DNA of 64,000 bases from Hyphomicrobiaceae bacterium. Its GTDB lineage: Bacteria > Pseudomonadota > Alphaproteobacteria > Rhizobiales > Hyphomicrobiaceae. A program made the translations under genes and the position numbers. This document shows, piece by piece, positions 45,309 to 53,860 of this stretch. The stretch spans positions 1 to 64,000 of the forward strand of contig JANXWC010000191.1 in the NCBI GenBank assembly GCA_025351355.1, read 5' to 3'. How positions within the stretch are numbered: the first letter of the stretch is position 1; each line of letters starts with the position of its first letter. The notes beneath the pieces are model-generated. The model was not told where the DNA came from. It ran no database searches and was given only the letters and a program-made list of their open reading frames with translations.

Positions 45309-46237
45309 CGGTTACGCCGGGCCCCGGCGCGCCTCTGACATTGCTTGAGCAATTGCCGCCGCTGCGAGACGTGATCCGCACGCACGGTCTGGCAGCCGAC
45401 AAGCGGTTGGGACAGAACTTCATCCTCGATCTCAATTTGACACGGCGGATCGCGCGTGCCGCCGGGTGGCGTGGCGACGCCGCCCTTGGCAGTGCGGCAG
45501 GTGCGCTGCCACTTGCCGGTCGGACAGTGATCGAAATCGGACCCGGGCCGGGCGGCCTGACGCGCGCACTGCTGCTGGAGGGCGCCGCATGCGTGGTAGC
45601 CATCGAACGTGACCCGCGCTGTCTCCCGGCTCTCGATGAAATTGCAGTGTCGAGCGATGGCCGGTTGCGTGTGATCGACGGCGACGCACTGGCGATGGAT
45701 TGGCGCGCGCTTGCAGCCACCCTGCCGACACCGCCCGTCATCGTCGCCAACCTGCCCTACAACATTGCGACGCAGTTGCTTATCAATTGGCTGGAGGCTG
45801 ATCCCTGGCCACCCTGGTATAGCGGCATGGTGCTGATGTTCCAAAAGGAGGTGGCCGAACGCATCGTCGCCGAGCCCGGCAGCAAGGCCTACGGCCGCCT
45901 CGCGGTGATCGCCCAATGGCGTACGCGCCCCAAGCTGCTGTTCACGCTGAAGCCGGAGGCCTTCACGCCGCCGCCCAAGGTCGAGTCTGCCATCGTCGCA
46001 TTCGAACCGCGCGCGGAGCCGCTGCCGGCCTGCGACGTGGGCGTGCTCGGCCGCATTACCGCCGCAGCATTCGGCCAGCGGCGCAAGATGCTGCGCCAGA
46101 GCCTGAAGGCGCTGACGCCCGATCCGGAGCCGTTGCTGGCGGCCACCGGCATCGCCGGCACCCTGCGCGGCGAGGTGCTGACAGTCGCCGACTTTGCACG
46201 GCTGGCTGCCGTATTCGCGAAACTGGCACGGGGGTAG
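45305..46237 (+). CDS. rsmA: 16S rRNA dimethyladenosine transferase (KsgA)
   Basis: It dimethylates the two adjacent adenines in the 3'-terminal hairpin of 16S rRNA. Clear motifs are [20 protein letters not shown], the SAM-binding [32 protein letters not shown] and the catalytic [16 protein letters not shown] (NLPY). The C-terminal helical domain contains [20 protein letters not shown]. The length (310 residues) is somewhat above average because of an insert [20 protein letters not shown] before the SAM motif. It starts inside the surA stop (ATGA), so translation is coupled. Confidence 0.96.
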   Translation: MTVTPGPGAPLTLLEQLPPLRDVIRTHGLAADKRLGQNFILDLNLTRRIARAAGWRGDAALGSAAGALPLAGRTVIEIGPGPGGLTRALLLEGAACVVAIERDPRCLPALDEIAVSSDGRLRVIDGDALAMDWRALAATLPTPPVIVANLPYNIATQLLINWLEADPWPPWYSGMVLMFQKEVAERIVAEPGSKAYGRLAVIAQWRTRPKLLFTLKPEAFTPPPKVESAIVAFEPRAEPLPACDVGVLGRITAAAFGQRRKMLRQSLKALTPDPEPLLAATGIAGTLRGEVLTVADFARLAAVFAKLARG

Positions 46238-46298
46238 ACGAGCCGCTCCGCAGCCGCAATGATCAGCGGCGAATGCAGCGTTATTCCGGAAACGTCTC

Positions 46299-47411
46299 AT
46301 GCGACCGCACATATCGCGCTTGATAATTGTCGGGTCCGCCCTGGCGTTGCTGTTTCTGTTACTTCCGTTCGTTGACCTGCTGTCGCTGATCGGCCGGCGG
46401 CTGACGACGGTAACGCTTTTATTATGGGCAATGGGTCTCGGGTGGTTCGTTTTCCTTCTCGTCGGCGCGCGCCACGTTTCAAACATGACCAGACCGCGGA
46501 CTGCCCGCATGATCACCCTCACAGATCGCTTTAAACTCACCGTGCTGTATGTCGTCGCAATGCTTGCGGCTATACTTCCATTCTTGGCCATTCCCGGATT
46601 ATGCCTGATCATTGCGGCCAGTTCGCTCTCCTATCATCTCGTGGCCTTCGAGGGCTTCACCAACCCGTTGGTTTCCGGCGTCCACCCCTTCGACTACGTG
46701 ATCTACTTCGCCGATCAGGCAGTGCGCGGAGGTCTCCTCGGCATCCTCGATCACCTGTCGCCGGGTCGGCTGGAAGCGCTGCGGGCGAACGGCGATACGG
46801 TCGTCTGGTTCAGTATCGTGGTCACCATCTTCCGGTTGGCAATGGCGCTCTTGATCGTGAATTCGCTTACCTCGCTGGCGAGCAAGGCAATGGGCCTTGG
46901 TCATGGCACCGCCTTCCCGCGCCATATTGCCATCGCGTCGCGGTCACCAAAAGCCTTGGCTGACTTTTATAAATCGACGTTCGGATGGTCGCAGAGGGTC
47001 GTGCAGAATACGGCCATAGACGACAACCCCGTTTTCATCCTGGAGAGCCATCAGGGAGCAGATTGCGACATCAAAGATGCCCAGTCGCTCATCGGCCGCG
47101 TGCCCGATCTGGCAGAAGGTGGTGATAAACTGGCTGGTGTGACGCTCGAGTTCCTCGTCCGCGACCTCGACGCGAGCCTTGCACTCGCGGTCAAGAACGG
47201 TGGCCGTCGCATTGGCGGGACAATCAAAATGCCCGGCTTTCGACGCGCCTACCTGAGTGATCCCGAGGGCAATTTGACGATGCTTTATCAATCCACGCCG
47301 ATGTCGTTTGCGGCTTACCAGAAAATGGTCGGGCAGAATTCCCGGCGGCGGCGGGACATGCTGCTCAAGGTCGAGGCAAAGCCCGTCCCGGTCGTGCAGA
47401 CCGTGGCTTAG
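46299..47411 (+). CDS. Membrane protein with C-terminal glyoxalase/VOC domain
   Basis: A two-part protein of 370 residues. Residues 1-200 contain about five hydrophobic helices (for example LIIVGSALALLFLLLPFVDL, LTVLYVVAMLAAILPFLAIP, FSIVVTIFRLAMALLIVNSL). Residues about 208-335 form a vicinal-oxygen-chelate module: HIAIASRSPKALADFYKSTF, VTLEFLVRDLDASLALAV and RRAYLSDPEGNLTMLYQ, which resembles glyoxalase I or dioxygenase halves with Asp-Pro-Glu-Gly. The family and ligand are not recognised. VOC domains are normally soluble; anchoring to a polytopic region is unusual. A TAT-dependent oxidase gene follows after 9 bp, so they likely share a transcript. Confidence 0.75.
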   Translation: MRPHISRLIIVGSALALLFLLLPFVDLLSLIGRRLTTVTLLLWAMGLGWFVFLLVGARHVSNMTRPRTARMITLTDRFKLTVLYVVAMLAAILPFLAIPGLCLIIAASSLSYHLVAFEGFTNPLVSGVHPFDYVIYFADQAVRGGLLGILDHLSPGRLEALRANGDTVVWFSIVVTIFRLAMALLIVNSLTSLASKAMGLGHGTAFPRHIAIASRSPKALADFYKSTFGWSQRVVQNTAIDDNPVFILESHQGADCDIKDAQSLIGRVPDLAEGGDKLAGVTLEFLVRDLDASLALAVKNGGRRIGGTIKMPGFRRAYLSDPEGNLTMLYQSTPMSFAAYQKMVGQNSRRRRDMLLKVEAKPVPVVQTVA

Positions 47412-47420
47412 GAGGTCACC

Positions 47421-48920
47421 ATGCAACGACGCCGATTTCTAACGGGGACGCTGGCTGGCATGTCGGCGATCGCTGCTGGCAGTCGACCGCATGCGCAATC
47501 GACTGGGACCATCGACATTAACGGGCTCAGGCGCGCGCTGGTCGCCGGCGATGCGACCGTTCTCGCAGCCTCGGACGACACCTACGGCGCCTATCAGCGC
47601 TATGCGGCAGCGAACTTGCGCGTGGCGCGACCGGCGGCTGCGCGCGTGTTAATCCGCACACGTGAGGGCGCAGCAGCGGCTGTGAGTTGGCTCCGCGACA
47701 ACGGCGCGACGTTCTCCATTCGCGGCGGTGGACACTGCTACGAAGCCTTTTCGCAGAACGAGGGTGTTGTGCTCGATATGCGGGGGATGGCCGATGTCCG
47801 CGTCGATGACGATGGCCGCCGCGTCGGCGTAGGAGGTGGCGCTTTGCTCGGGCAGATCTTCGAGGCCTTGAGCGATGCCGGCCGCATAATTCCAGCTGGC
47901 TCATGCCCGCAGGTCGGCGCCGCCGGCCACACGCTCGGCGGCGGCTATGGCATGTTCGCGCGCAAATTCGGCCTCACCTGCGACAGCCTCTTCGGCGTAG
48001 AGATGGTGGACGCGCAAGGCCGCATCCTGACGGCAAGCACAATCGACAACCCCGACTTGTTCTGGGCACTGCGCGGCGGCGGCGCGGGCAGTTTTGGCGT
48101 CGTCACCGGTCTCACCTACCGGACGACCGAGCTGCCGATCGCGACCCGCTTCGTCATCGATTGGGGCGCCAACGATAGCATCAGCATCAGCAAGGCAGTC
48201 GATGCGTTCCGCGCGTGGCAGGCCTGGGCTCCCACCGCACCACGCGAGTTGACGCCGATCCTGCGCATCAGCGGCAGCAGCGGCCAGCCACGCCTGCATT
48301 GCTTCGGCATCTCAACGCGCGCCGACGAAGATTGGGTGACGCGTGAACTGGCCCGCCTCGCGCAGGCGACTGGCGGCCAGATCGGTTCGATCGTTACTCA
48401 GTCCACCGGCGATCTCGTCCGCCGTTTCGGTGGGTCGGGTGATCAATTGACCAGCACCATCGACGACACAGATTTTTTCGCGCCGGTATTCTACAAAGGT
48501 AAGTCCGATGTCGTCACGGCTCCGCTTTCCACCGATAGCGCTACTGCGTTGATTTCTGCCATCGCCGACACCGGCAACATCGTTGCCATCTGTGATCCCT
48601 ATGGCGGCGCCATCAGCGATTTCGCCGAAGATGCCATGGCCTTCGTGCATCGCGGGCGGACCCTTTACAACATCCAATACTACACCGAGTGGACCAAGCA
48701 GGGCGACACGGCTGGGCGAATGGGCGACATGGGCGATGTCTACGCCGCTCTGCACGACATTCGCAGCGGCGAAGCGTATTTCAACTATTGCGATCTCGAT
48801 CTCGACGCGCGGGACTACGGCGCGGCCTATTGGGGGAGCAATCTCAACCGGCTGAAACAGGTCAAGCAGGCTTACGACCCCAACAATCTTTTCCGCCACG
48901 CACAGAGCGTGGTGGCGTAG
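47421..48920 (+). CDS. FAD-linked oxidase of the berberine-bridge-enzyme type, Tat-exported
   Basis: A 499-residue flavoprotein. The N-terminus has a twin-arginine signal (RRRFLTG then a hydrophobic stretch). The FAD domain (PF01565 type) contains FSIRGGGHCYEAFSQNEGVV near residue 103 and CPQVGAAGHTLGGGYGMFAR near 162. His of GGGH and Cys of CPQVG correspond to the two residues that bind FAD bicovalently in this family. The C-terminus carries the BBE domain, LNRLKQVKQAYDPNNLFRHA. Family members oxidise alcohols, sugars or alkaloids with O2; the substrate here is unknown. GGAGGT precedes the ATG. Confidence 0.9.
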   Translation: MQRRRFLTGTLAGMSAIAAGSRPHAQSTGTIDINGLRRALVAGDATVLAASDDTYGAYQRYAAANLRVARPAAARVLIRTREGAAAAVSWLRDNGATFSIRGGGHCYEAFSQNEGVVLDMRGMADVRVDDDGRRVGVGGGALLGQIFEALSDAGRIIPAGSCPQVGAAGHTLGGGYGMFARKFGLTCDSLFGVEMVDAQGRILTASTIDNPDLFWALRGGGAGSFGVVTGLTYRTTELPIATRFVIDWGANDSISISKAVDAFRAWQAWAPTAPRELTPILRISGSSGQPRLHCFGISTRADEDWVTRELARLAQATGGQIGSIVTQSTGDLVRRFGGSGDQLTSTIDDTDFFAPVFYKGKSDVVTAPLSTDSATALISAIADTGNIVAICDPYGGAISDFAEDAMAFVHRGRTLYNIQYYTEWTKQGDTAGRMGDMGDVYAALHDIRSGEAYFNYCDLDLDARDYGAAYWGSNLNRLKQVKQAYDPNNLFRHAQSVVA

Positions 48921-49029
48921 TACCGAGGGCGCTGCACTCATACTCGGTATGGTGTTGGGTCTCGGCCATGCCTCCGGAGCAGGGTTTGACCCTGCGGGAC
49001 GACGTGTCACTGGTTTCTGGATGACACGT
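48921..49029. terminator. Three consecutive hairpins between convergent genes
   Basis: Stem 1: TACCGAG (48921-48927) / CTCGGTA (48943-48949), directly after the oxidase stop codon. Stem 2: GCAGGGT-TTG-ACCCTGC (48979-48995). Stem 3: ACGTGTCA (49002-49009) / TGACACGT (49022-49029). None has a strong T-run. The set sits between a plus-strand and a minus-strand gene end and probably marks transcript 3' ends for both. Confidence 0.6.
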
Positions 49030-49034
49030 GTGCG

Positions 49035-49547
49035 TTACGGCGCACTCCACTGGTCCAGATCCGCGATCGCCATCATGATCAAATTCTTATAGGCGCCGTC
49101 GATGAGCGTTGCATTGCGTTTGACGCCTTCGTGCTGGAAGCCGACGCGATGGTAAAGCGCGATGGCATTTGCATTGTCATCGTAGACGGTCAACTCGACG
49201 CGCGACAAACCACTGTCTCTTGCACGTTCGACCGCAGCACTGAGCAACCGCCAGCCGAGGCCTTGCCCACGATACGACGGCAACAGCCACAGGCCGAGAT
49301 TACCAGCATGGCGTTGGGTCGAACGCGCGAAAGGGATGATATCACATCCCCCGACGACACGACCGTTGGCGGCGGCCACGAAAAGAGTGTAGCCCTTCGC
49401 AATGCAATCCTCGACAAACGCGCGCACACTTTCCAGCGGCGGCGCTTCCGTCAAGGCCAGATAGCGCCGCTCGCGCGCGACGATATCGAGCGCCGCGTGA
49501 AAGCCCTCGACGTGCTCGGTGCGGATCGGGATGATAGAGATGGTCAT
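49035..49547 (-). CDS. GNAT-family N-acetyltransferase
   Basis: A 170-residue GNAT-fold enzyme using acetyl-CoA. It shows a beta strand GRVVGGCDIIPFA, the pyrophosphate-binding loop LLPSYRGQGLGWRLLSAAVE (the Q/RxxGxG/A motif as RGQGLG), VELTVYDDNANAIALYHRVG and the typical C-terminal GFQHEGVKRNATLIDGAY. The acceptor is unknown. It stands as a single minus-strand gene convergent with the oxidase gene. Confidence 0.9.
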   Translation of the reverse strand: MTISIIPIRTEHVEGFHAALDIVARERRYLALTEAPPLESVRAFVEDCIAKGYTLFVAAANGRVVGGCDIIPFARSTQRHAGNLGLWLLPSYRGQGLGWRLLSAAVERARDSGLSRVELTVYDDNANAIALYHRVGFQHEGVKRNATLIDGAYKNLIMMAIADLDQWSAP

Positions 49548-49606
49548 AGTGTGTTCTGACTATTTAAATCGTCATGCGGTATGCAGTTTGGCTCAAGCCA
49601 TCCGAC

Positions 49607-49634
49607 TCGTCATCCCGGCGCAGGCCGGGACCCA
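49607..49634 (+). repeat. 28-bp palindromic repeat, left copy
   Basis: It starts TCGTCATCCCGGCGCAGG and contains the hairpin CCCGGC-GCAG-GCCGGG. It is identical, after reverse complementing, to 50029-50056. It ends 17 bp before the stop codon of the GIY-YIG gene. Confidence 0.9.
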
Positions 49635-49651
49635 CGTGCGGTCGACGTCGA

Positions 49652-50011
49652 TCACGCGTCACGATCAAAGCCACGTTGCACGTCCGCTGGACCAACCGCG
49701 ATTTCACCCGTCGTGCGATCGTACACATCCAACCACTCCGGATTAAAACTGTAAATGAGCCGCGCCTTCCAGGCGCGTTTCCATTCTTTGACCCGCTTTT
49801 CTTGTTTTATCGCGTCGTCCATCGATAGATGCATTTCATAGTAGACCAGCGTTTTGACGTTGTATTTTTTTGTAAAGCCACCGAAGGTACCTGCGACATG
49901 CTCCCCGATCCTCGCGTGAAGGTCACTCGTCACTCCGACATACAGCACACCGTCGCGCTTGCTCGCGAGGATATAGGCACATAGAACCTTCGCCGGTGCG
50001 TACTGGTACAT
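49652..50011 (-). CDS. GIY-YIG superfamily nuclease
   Basis: The 119-residue product from ATG 50011 is a single-domain GIY-YIG protein: CAYILASKRDGVLYVGVTSD (the paired aromatic-Ile/Val motifs), HARIGEHVAG with the catalytic Arg, then FTKKYNVKTLVYYEMHLSMD with the conserved Glu, and KEWKRAWKARLIYSFNPEW. Free-standing proteins of this class (UvrC-like YhbQ relatives) have no firmly established job. The open frame continues upstream into obgE on the other phase but only as read-through. It is enclosed by perfect inverted repeats, which points to a selfish or transferable unit. Confidence 0.9.
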   Translation of the reverse strand: MYQYAPAKVLCAYILASKRDGVLYVGVTSDLHARIGEHVAGTFGGFTKKYNVKTLVYYEMHLSMDDAIKQEKRVKEWKRAWKARLIYSFNPEWLDVYDRTTGEIAVGPADVQRGFDRDA

Positions 50012-50028
50012 GAGCCGCTTGCTTGCCG

Positions 50029-50056
50029 TGGGTCCCGGCCTGCGCCGGGATGACGA
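50029..50056 (-). repeat. 28-bp palindromic repeat, right (inverted) copy
   Basis: Exact reverse complement of 49607-49634, located 17 bp upstream of the GIY-YIG start codon and 26 bp downstream of the obgE stop codon. Confidence 0.9.
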
Positions 50057-50082
50057 ATTGGGTGGCTCCAGACGGAAGTAAA

Positions 50083-51129
50083 CTACGGGATCCATTTGCC
50101 GTCGTGGGCTTCGAGGGCGGCTTCGTAGGCGTCGGGCTTGTGGTCCTTGCCGACTTCGCGCCCGATGGCATAGAGCGCTTCCTTCATGCCGATACCGGCG
50201 ACGGCGGACAACACCATCGGTTTTTTGCGGCAAGCGGCTTTGAGTTGCTCGGTCTTGGCGGCGATCGTGTCGGCATCGAGTGCATCGCACTTCGACAGCG
50301 CGACGATTTCCTTTTTCTTCGCGAGTTCCAGCGAGAACGCTTTCAACTCGCCGCGCACGGTTTTGTAAGCTGCGGCGACATCGTCTTCGGTCGCATCCAC
50401 CAAGTGCAGCAAAACGCGGCACCGCTCGATATGGCCGAGGAATTGGGTGCCGAGCCCAGCGCCCTCATGCGCGCCCTCGATCAACCCGGGAATATCAGCC
50501 AACACGAAATCGACTTCGCCGGCACGCACCACACCTAGATTGGGATGCAACGTCGTGAACGGATAGGCCGCGATCTTCGGCTTGGCACCGGAGACGGCGG
50601 CGAGGAAAGTCGACTTGCCCGCGTTGGGCAAACCAACCAGGCCGGCGTCAGCGATCAGCTTCAAACGCAGATACACCGTCAACTCCGTCCCCACCTGGCC
50701 GGGATTGGCGTGCGTCGGCGCGCGGTTGGTGGCACTCTTGAAGTAGGCATTGCCGAAGCCGCCGTTGCCACCTTTCGCAATCAACGAGCGGTCGCCGATC
50801 TTGACCAAATCGGCCAGCAACGTTTCCCCGTCCTCTGCGTACACCTGCGTGCCGGGCGGCACCTTAAGGATGGCGTCGTCGCCGTTGGGGCCGGCCCGTT
50901 CCTGCCCCATGCCGGGGCGGCCATTCTTGGCGATGTAATGCTGCTGATAGCGAAAATCGATCAGCGTGTTGAGATTGTCGACGCACTCAATCCATACGTC
51001 GCCGCCGCGCCCGCCGTTGCCGCCGTTGGGACCGCCGAACTCGATGTACTTCTCGCGTCGGAACGCAACGCAGCCGTTACCGCCGCTGCCCGATTGGAGA
51101 AAAACTTTGGCTTGGTCGAGAAATTTCAT
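50083..51129 (-). CDS. obgE: Obg GTPase
   Basis: Essential GTPase linked to 50S ribosome assembly and stress control. The Gly-rich N-terminal Obg fold is clear ([37 protein letters not shown]), followed by the G domain with G1 [19 protein letters not shown]3 [20 protein letters not shown], and G4 ALSKCDAL. The length is 348 residues and the ATG at 51129 the natural start. It belongs to the rplU-rpmA-obgE group, here interrupted by three accessory genes. Confidence 0.97.
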   Translation of the reverse strand: MKFLDQAKVFLQSGSGGNGCVAFRREKYIEFGGPNGGNGGRGGDVWIECVDNLNTLIDFRYQQHYIAKNGRPGMGQERAGPNGDDAILKVPPGTQVYAEDGETLLADLVKIGDRSLIAKGGNGGFGNAYFKSATNRAPTHANPGQVGTELTVYLRLKLIADAGLVGLPNAGKSTFLAAVSGAKPKIAAYPFTTLHPNLGVVRAGEVDFVLADIPGLIEGAHEGAGLGTQFLGHIERCRVLLHLVDATEDDVAAAYKTVRGELKAFSLELAKKKEIVALSKCDALDADTIAAKTEQLKAACRKKPMVLSAVAGIGMKEALYAIGREVGKDHKPDAYEAALEAHDGKWIP

Positions 51130-51134
51130 GATCG

Positions 51135-51734
51135 TTACTCGGGTGTGACCGACAAATGCGTGTCGGCGTAAATGTCGGCGAGGCCCAATTCGAGACTGAT
51201 TGATGCAAGCATAACTTTACCGCCGGCAGTTATCGTCTCCGGTTCACGTGGCCAGGCACCGCTGGCTTCGCGATGCCAGCGTTCAGCGAACACACGTGTG
51301 CTGTCGACAATCAACATTTCCATCACCGACGGTATTGACGCGCATGCCTGGATCGACGCTTCAGTCATGTCGCTATTGCTCGGCGAAAGGACTTCAATGA
51401 TAATCAACGGGGCCTCGACGAGACGATCCTTCGGCCCCGGCGGTGGACCACACGTGATGGTGAGATCGGGAATTCGAACATTCGTTTTGGCGCGCACGCG
51501 AGGCTGCATGCCCGCCTCGGTCATAACGCGATAGGGCACATTTCGCTCTCTCAGGTGATTACCGATCAGCCGTGCCAACTCTGCCTGAATAAGTGCGTGG
51601 GTCGGGCTCGCTGGCGCCATCGAATAAATAACGCCGTCGATCAACACATGTTTTCCCGGCCCGAGATCAACCGGCGACGACAGAAATTGCTCGGCCGTCA
51701 TCGGCGGCGTGTCGTGTTTTGCTATGGCGATCAT
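51135..51734 (-). CDS. Uma2 family endonuclease-fold protein (DUF820)
   Basis: A 199-residue PD-(D/E)XK-like protein of the Uma2 group: [20 protein letters not shown], then [40 protein letters not shown] (catalytic Asp region) and [20 protein letters not shown] (the E-x-L motif). The family is expanded in cyanobacteria and other bacteria; its biological role is unclear. It lies 5 bp upstream of obgE on the same strand, so it is likely co-transcribed with it. Confidence 0.9.
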   Translation of the reverse strand: MIAIAKHDTPPMTAEQFLSSPVDLGPGKHVLIDGVIYSMAPASPTHALIQAELARLIGNHLRERNVPYRVMTEAGMQPRVRAKTNVRIPDLTITCGPPPGPKDRLVEAPLIIIEVLSPSNSDMTEASIQACASIPSVMEMLIVDSTRVFAERWHREASGAWPREPETITAGGKVMLASISLELGLADIYADTHLSVTPE

Positions 51735-51755
51735 GACATCGGCCCGTCGTTTGGT

Positions 51756-52307
51756 TTATCCGGCATAATACGCGTCGATATGCGTCCTACTTTCGTACCG
51801 CGCCCGCGTCAGACGGGTCAAAACGTGCGGCAGTCGCTTGCCGTGTGCGCGGTTGAACAACAAAGCATCTTCGACGAACGCGAAGCCTAGCCGCTGCTGG
51901 ATCGCCCATGACGGTTCATTACCAGAAAAATAGCCGGACATCAGATGGGTTTCCGAACTCATGGCAAAAAACTCCCGTGTCATCAGCGCCGCAACGCGGG
52001 TCATGATCCGGTTTCCCCAATACTGACGCCCCAACCAGTAACCAATATTGTACCCCTGTGGCATTCGATCGATGCCGATTATGCCGGCGAGTTGCCCATC
52101 AATCGCGATGGCCTTGGTGCGCTCCGGCGCGGGCGGTGGGGTTGACTTGGCGGCAATAAATTCTGCGCCATCGGCGATCATGTAGGGGTGCGGCACGCGC
52201 GACAGCCAGCGCGCCACTTCCCAGTCGCCGATCTGTTCGGCGATCCGGGCGGCATCGGTCGACGCGAGTGGGCGCAGCGTGAAAGCAATCTGGGCAGGCT
52301 TCTGCAT
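51756..52307 (-). CDS. GNAT-family N-acetyltransferase (RimJ/RimL-like)
   Basis: A 183-residue acetyltransferase: FTLRPLASTDAARIAEQIGD, EVARWLSRVPHPYMIADGAE, GYNIGYWLGRQYWGNRIMTR (the acetyl-CoA binding region, with degenerate Gly motif), and WAIQQRLGFAFVEDALLFNR. It resembles the RimJ/RimL group that acetylates protein N-termini or small molecules. Its stop is followed after 21 bp by the Uma2 gene, and a paralogous gene lies 2 bp upstream. Confidence 0.87.
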   Translation of the reverse strand: MQKPAQIAFTLRPLASTDAARIAEQIGDWEVARWLSRVPHPYMIADGAEFIAAKSTPPPAPERTKAIAIDGQLAGIIGIDRMPQGYNIGYWLGRQYWGNRIMTRVAALMTREFFAMSSETHLMSGYFSGNEPSWAIQQRLGFAFVEDALLFNRAHGKRLPHVLTRLTRARYESRTHIDAYYAG

Positions 52308-52309
52308 GA

Positions 52310-52945
52310 CTAGGCGGCTCCTGCAAAATCAAGCGCTGTCGCAGGCCGAAAACGCCGTTGGGCCAACAGCAGTGAGGATGGCCGCCGGCGGGCGAGCGCG
52401 AAATCGAGCAGCGGGTGACGACCACGCACCGGACTATCGCTGAAACTCGCACCCGTCTGCCGGAAGCCGCACTTCTCGAGCACGCGGATCGACCCGGCAT
52501 TGGCGGGTTGCACACGGGCGATGATCGACGCGCGGTCAGACAACTCGAACGCCTGCGCGCATAGCGCCGCAACGGCCTCGGTCATCAGACCGCGCCCCCA
52601 CGCAGTTGGACTGAGATTGTAGCCAAGCTCCAGTTCACCGCCCGGCTTCAGCCCGACGCCGACACGCCCGATCGGCTCCACTGGGCATCCTTTGCGGGTC
52701 ATGACGAAGCTGAGGCTATGGCCGTCGATGTTGCCTTGGCGATTGGCGGCGACGACGTTCGCCATCTCCGCGGCGGTGATGCCGACGCGAAAGGCAGCCG
52801 TCATCTCGGCGACTTCGGGCAAGCCGACCCAGGCGGCAAGCGCCACCGCATCGTCGTGGCGTGGCCAACGCAGCCACAGACGGCGGGTTTCGATGCGAAA
52901 AACTTCATCACGGGTCAGTGACGGAAAAGCGGGAGCAATGGTCAT
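52310..52945 (-). CDS. GNAT-family N-acetyltransferase (RimJ/RimL-like)
   Basis: A 211-residue acetyltransferase with the clear acetyl-CoA site LSPTAWGRGLMTEAVAALCA, preceded by GRVGVGLKPGGELELGYN, and the C-terminal VQPANAGSIRVLEKCGFRQT. It is adjacent to another member, with only 2 bp between the genes, which suggests an old tandem duplication. Placement just downstream of rpmA has led to names such as ribosomal-protein acetyltransferase in similar clusters, but the substrate is not shown by sequence. Confidence 0.88.
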   Translation of the reverse strand: MTIAPAFPSLTRDEVFRIETRRLWLRWPRHDDAVALAAWVGLPEVAEMTAAFRVGITAAEMANVVAANRQGNIDGHSLSFVMTRKGCPVEPIGRVGVGLKPGGELELGYNLSPTAWGRGLMTEAVAALCAQAFELSDRASIIARVQPANAGSIRVLEKCGFRQTGASFSDSPVRGRHPLLDFALARRRPSSLLLAQRRFRPATALDFAGAA

Positions 52946-53114
52946 GGCGCCACTCCAAATGCAAAAGGGAACGATGGTCTACCCACCGTCCCTTCGGAGT
53001 TGCTTGGAGCACCGGTCCGGCGACGTGCACTTTGACAGTGCGGCGCAGGTTTGGGAGCTGTCAGTCAATCCGCCGGTTCAAGTGGGAACCGGTGGGTTTG
53101 GCTGACCCTACCGG
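52946..53114. other. Spacer between rpmA and the acetyltransferase genes
   Basis: About 170 bp, with no gene or clear terminator recognised. Confidence 0.35.
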
Positions 53115-53387
53115 CTATTCAGCTGCTGCGAGTTTTGCTGGATGCACTGAGATAAACACGCGACCGTTGCGTTTGGTCGCAAACGAGACTTTGCCGTCGG
53201 CCTTCGCATACAGGGTATGATCTGTGCCCATGCCTACGTTCGGCCCGGCATGCACCTTGGTGCCGCGCTGGCGCACGAGAATGTTGCCCGAAATAACGGC
53301 TTCGCCGCCATAACGCTTCACGCCAAGCATCTTTGGATTGCTATCGCGACCGTTGCGTGTCGAACCGCCAGCTTTTTTATGTGCCAT
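53115..53387 (-). CDS. rpmA: 50S ribosomal protein L27
   Basis: Component of the large subunit near the peptidyl-transferase centre. The 90-residue sequence starts [20 protein letters not shown] and contains [20 protein letters not shown] and [20 protein letters not shown], all strongly conserved. There is no N-terminal extension of the type processed in Firmicutes. It follows rplU by 25 bp, forming the standard L21-L27 pair. Confidence 0.98.
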   Translation of the reverse strand: MAHKKAGGSTRNGRDSNPKMLGVKRYGGEAVISGNILVRQRGTKVHAGPNVGMGTDHTLYAKADGKVSFATKRNGRVFISVHPAKLAAAE

Positions 53388-53412
53388 TTGTAACTCTCCT
53401 CAGCTCTAGCGG

Positions 53413-53724
53413 TTAGGCGACAATCGACTTGATTTTGACCGTCGTCAGCTCCTGACGATGGCCGCGCTTGCGACGCGAATTCTTGCGGCGGCGCTTCTTG
53501 AAGGCGATGACCTTCGGTCCGCGACCCTGTTCCACAACCTCGGCCAGCACTTTGGCGCCCGCCAGGAACGGAGCGCCGATTTTTGCGCCGGCATCGCCGC
53601 CGACCATCAGCACTTCCACAAACTCAACGGTTGCACCAGCATCGCCAGCGACTTTTTCAATTTCCAGAACATCGTCGGCGGCGACGCGGTATTGCTTGCC
53701 GCCTGTCTTGATGACAGCGTACAT
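53413..53724 (-). CDS. rplU: 50S ribosomal protein L21
   Basis: Large-subunit protein that binds 23S rRNA. The 103-residue sequence begins [20 protein letters not shown] and ends with the RNA-binding [20 protein letters not shown] followed by [13 protein letters not shown]. The length is normal. It is the first gene of the rplU-rpmA...obgE run. Confidence 0.98.
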   Translation of the reverse strand: MYAVIKTGGKQYRVAADDVLEIEKVAGDAGATVEFVEVLMVGGDAGAKIGAPFLAGAKVLAEVVEQGRGPKVIAFKKRRRKNSRRKRGHRQELTTVKIKSIVA

Positions 53725-53860
53725 CTTTGTTTTCCTTGTATTATTCCGCGCCCTACGGCTCTGACTGAACAGATTTGGCGGATACCAGATAGGCGGTACC
53801 CAGGCCTCAAGCAGCGACGATCACGCCCCGAAACTTGCGTTCCGGATCGTTTCACCGGTG

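Larger units (their letters stand above)
49607..50056. mobile_element. Putative repeat-bounded cassette carrying a GIY-YIG nuclease gene
   Basis: A 360-bp GIY-YIG gene is enclosed by perfect 28-bp inverted repeats at 49607-49634 and 50029-50056, each itself palindromic (CCCGGC-GCAG-GCCGGG core). The cassette is about 450 bp and lies between the acetyltransferase and obgE genes. The nuclease is the obvious candidate for acting on the repeats, by analogy with REP-associated tyrosine transposases, but this is inference. Confidence 0.65.

Noticed and set aside
50012-50422. N-terminal extension of the GIY-YIG frame
   Set aside because: It reads through the inverted repeat (giving the typical SSRRRPGPT translation) and then through obgE out of frame.
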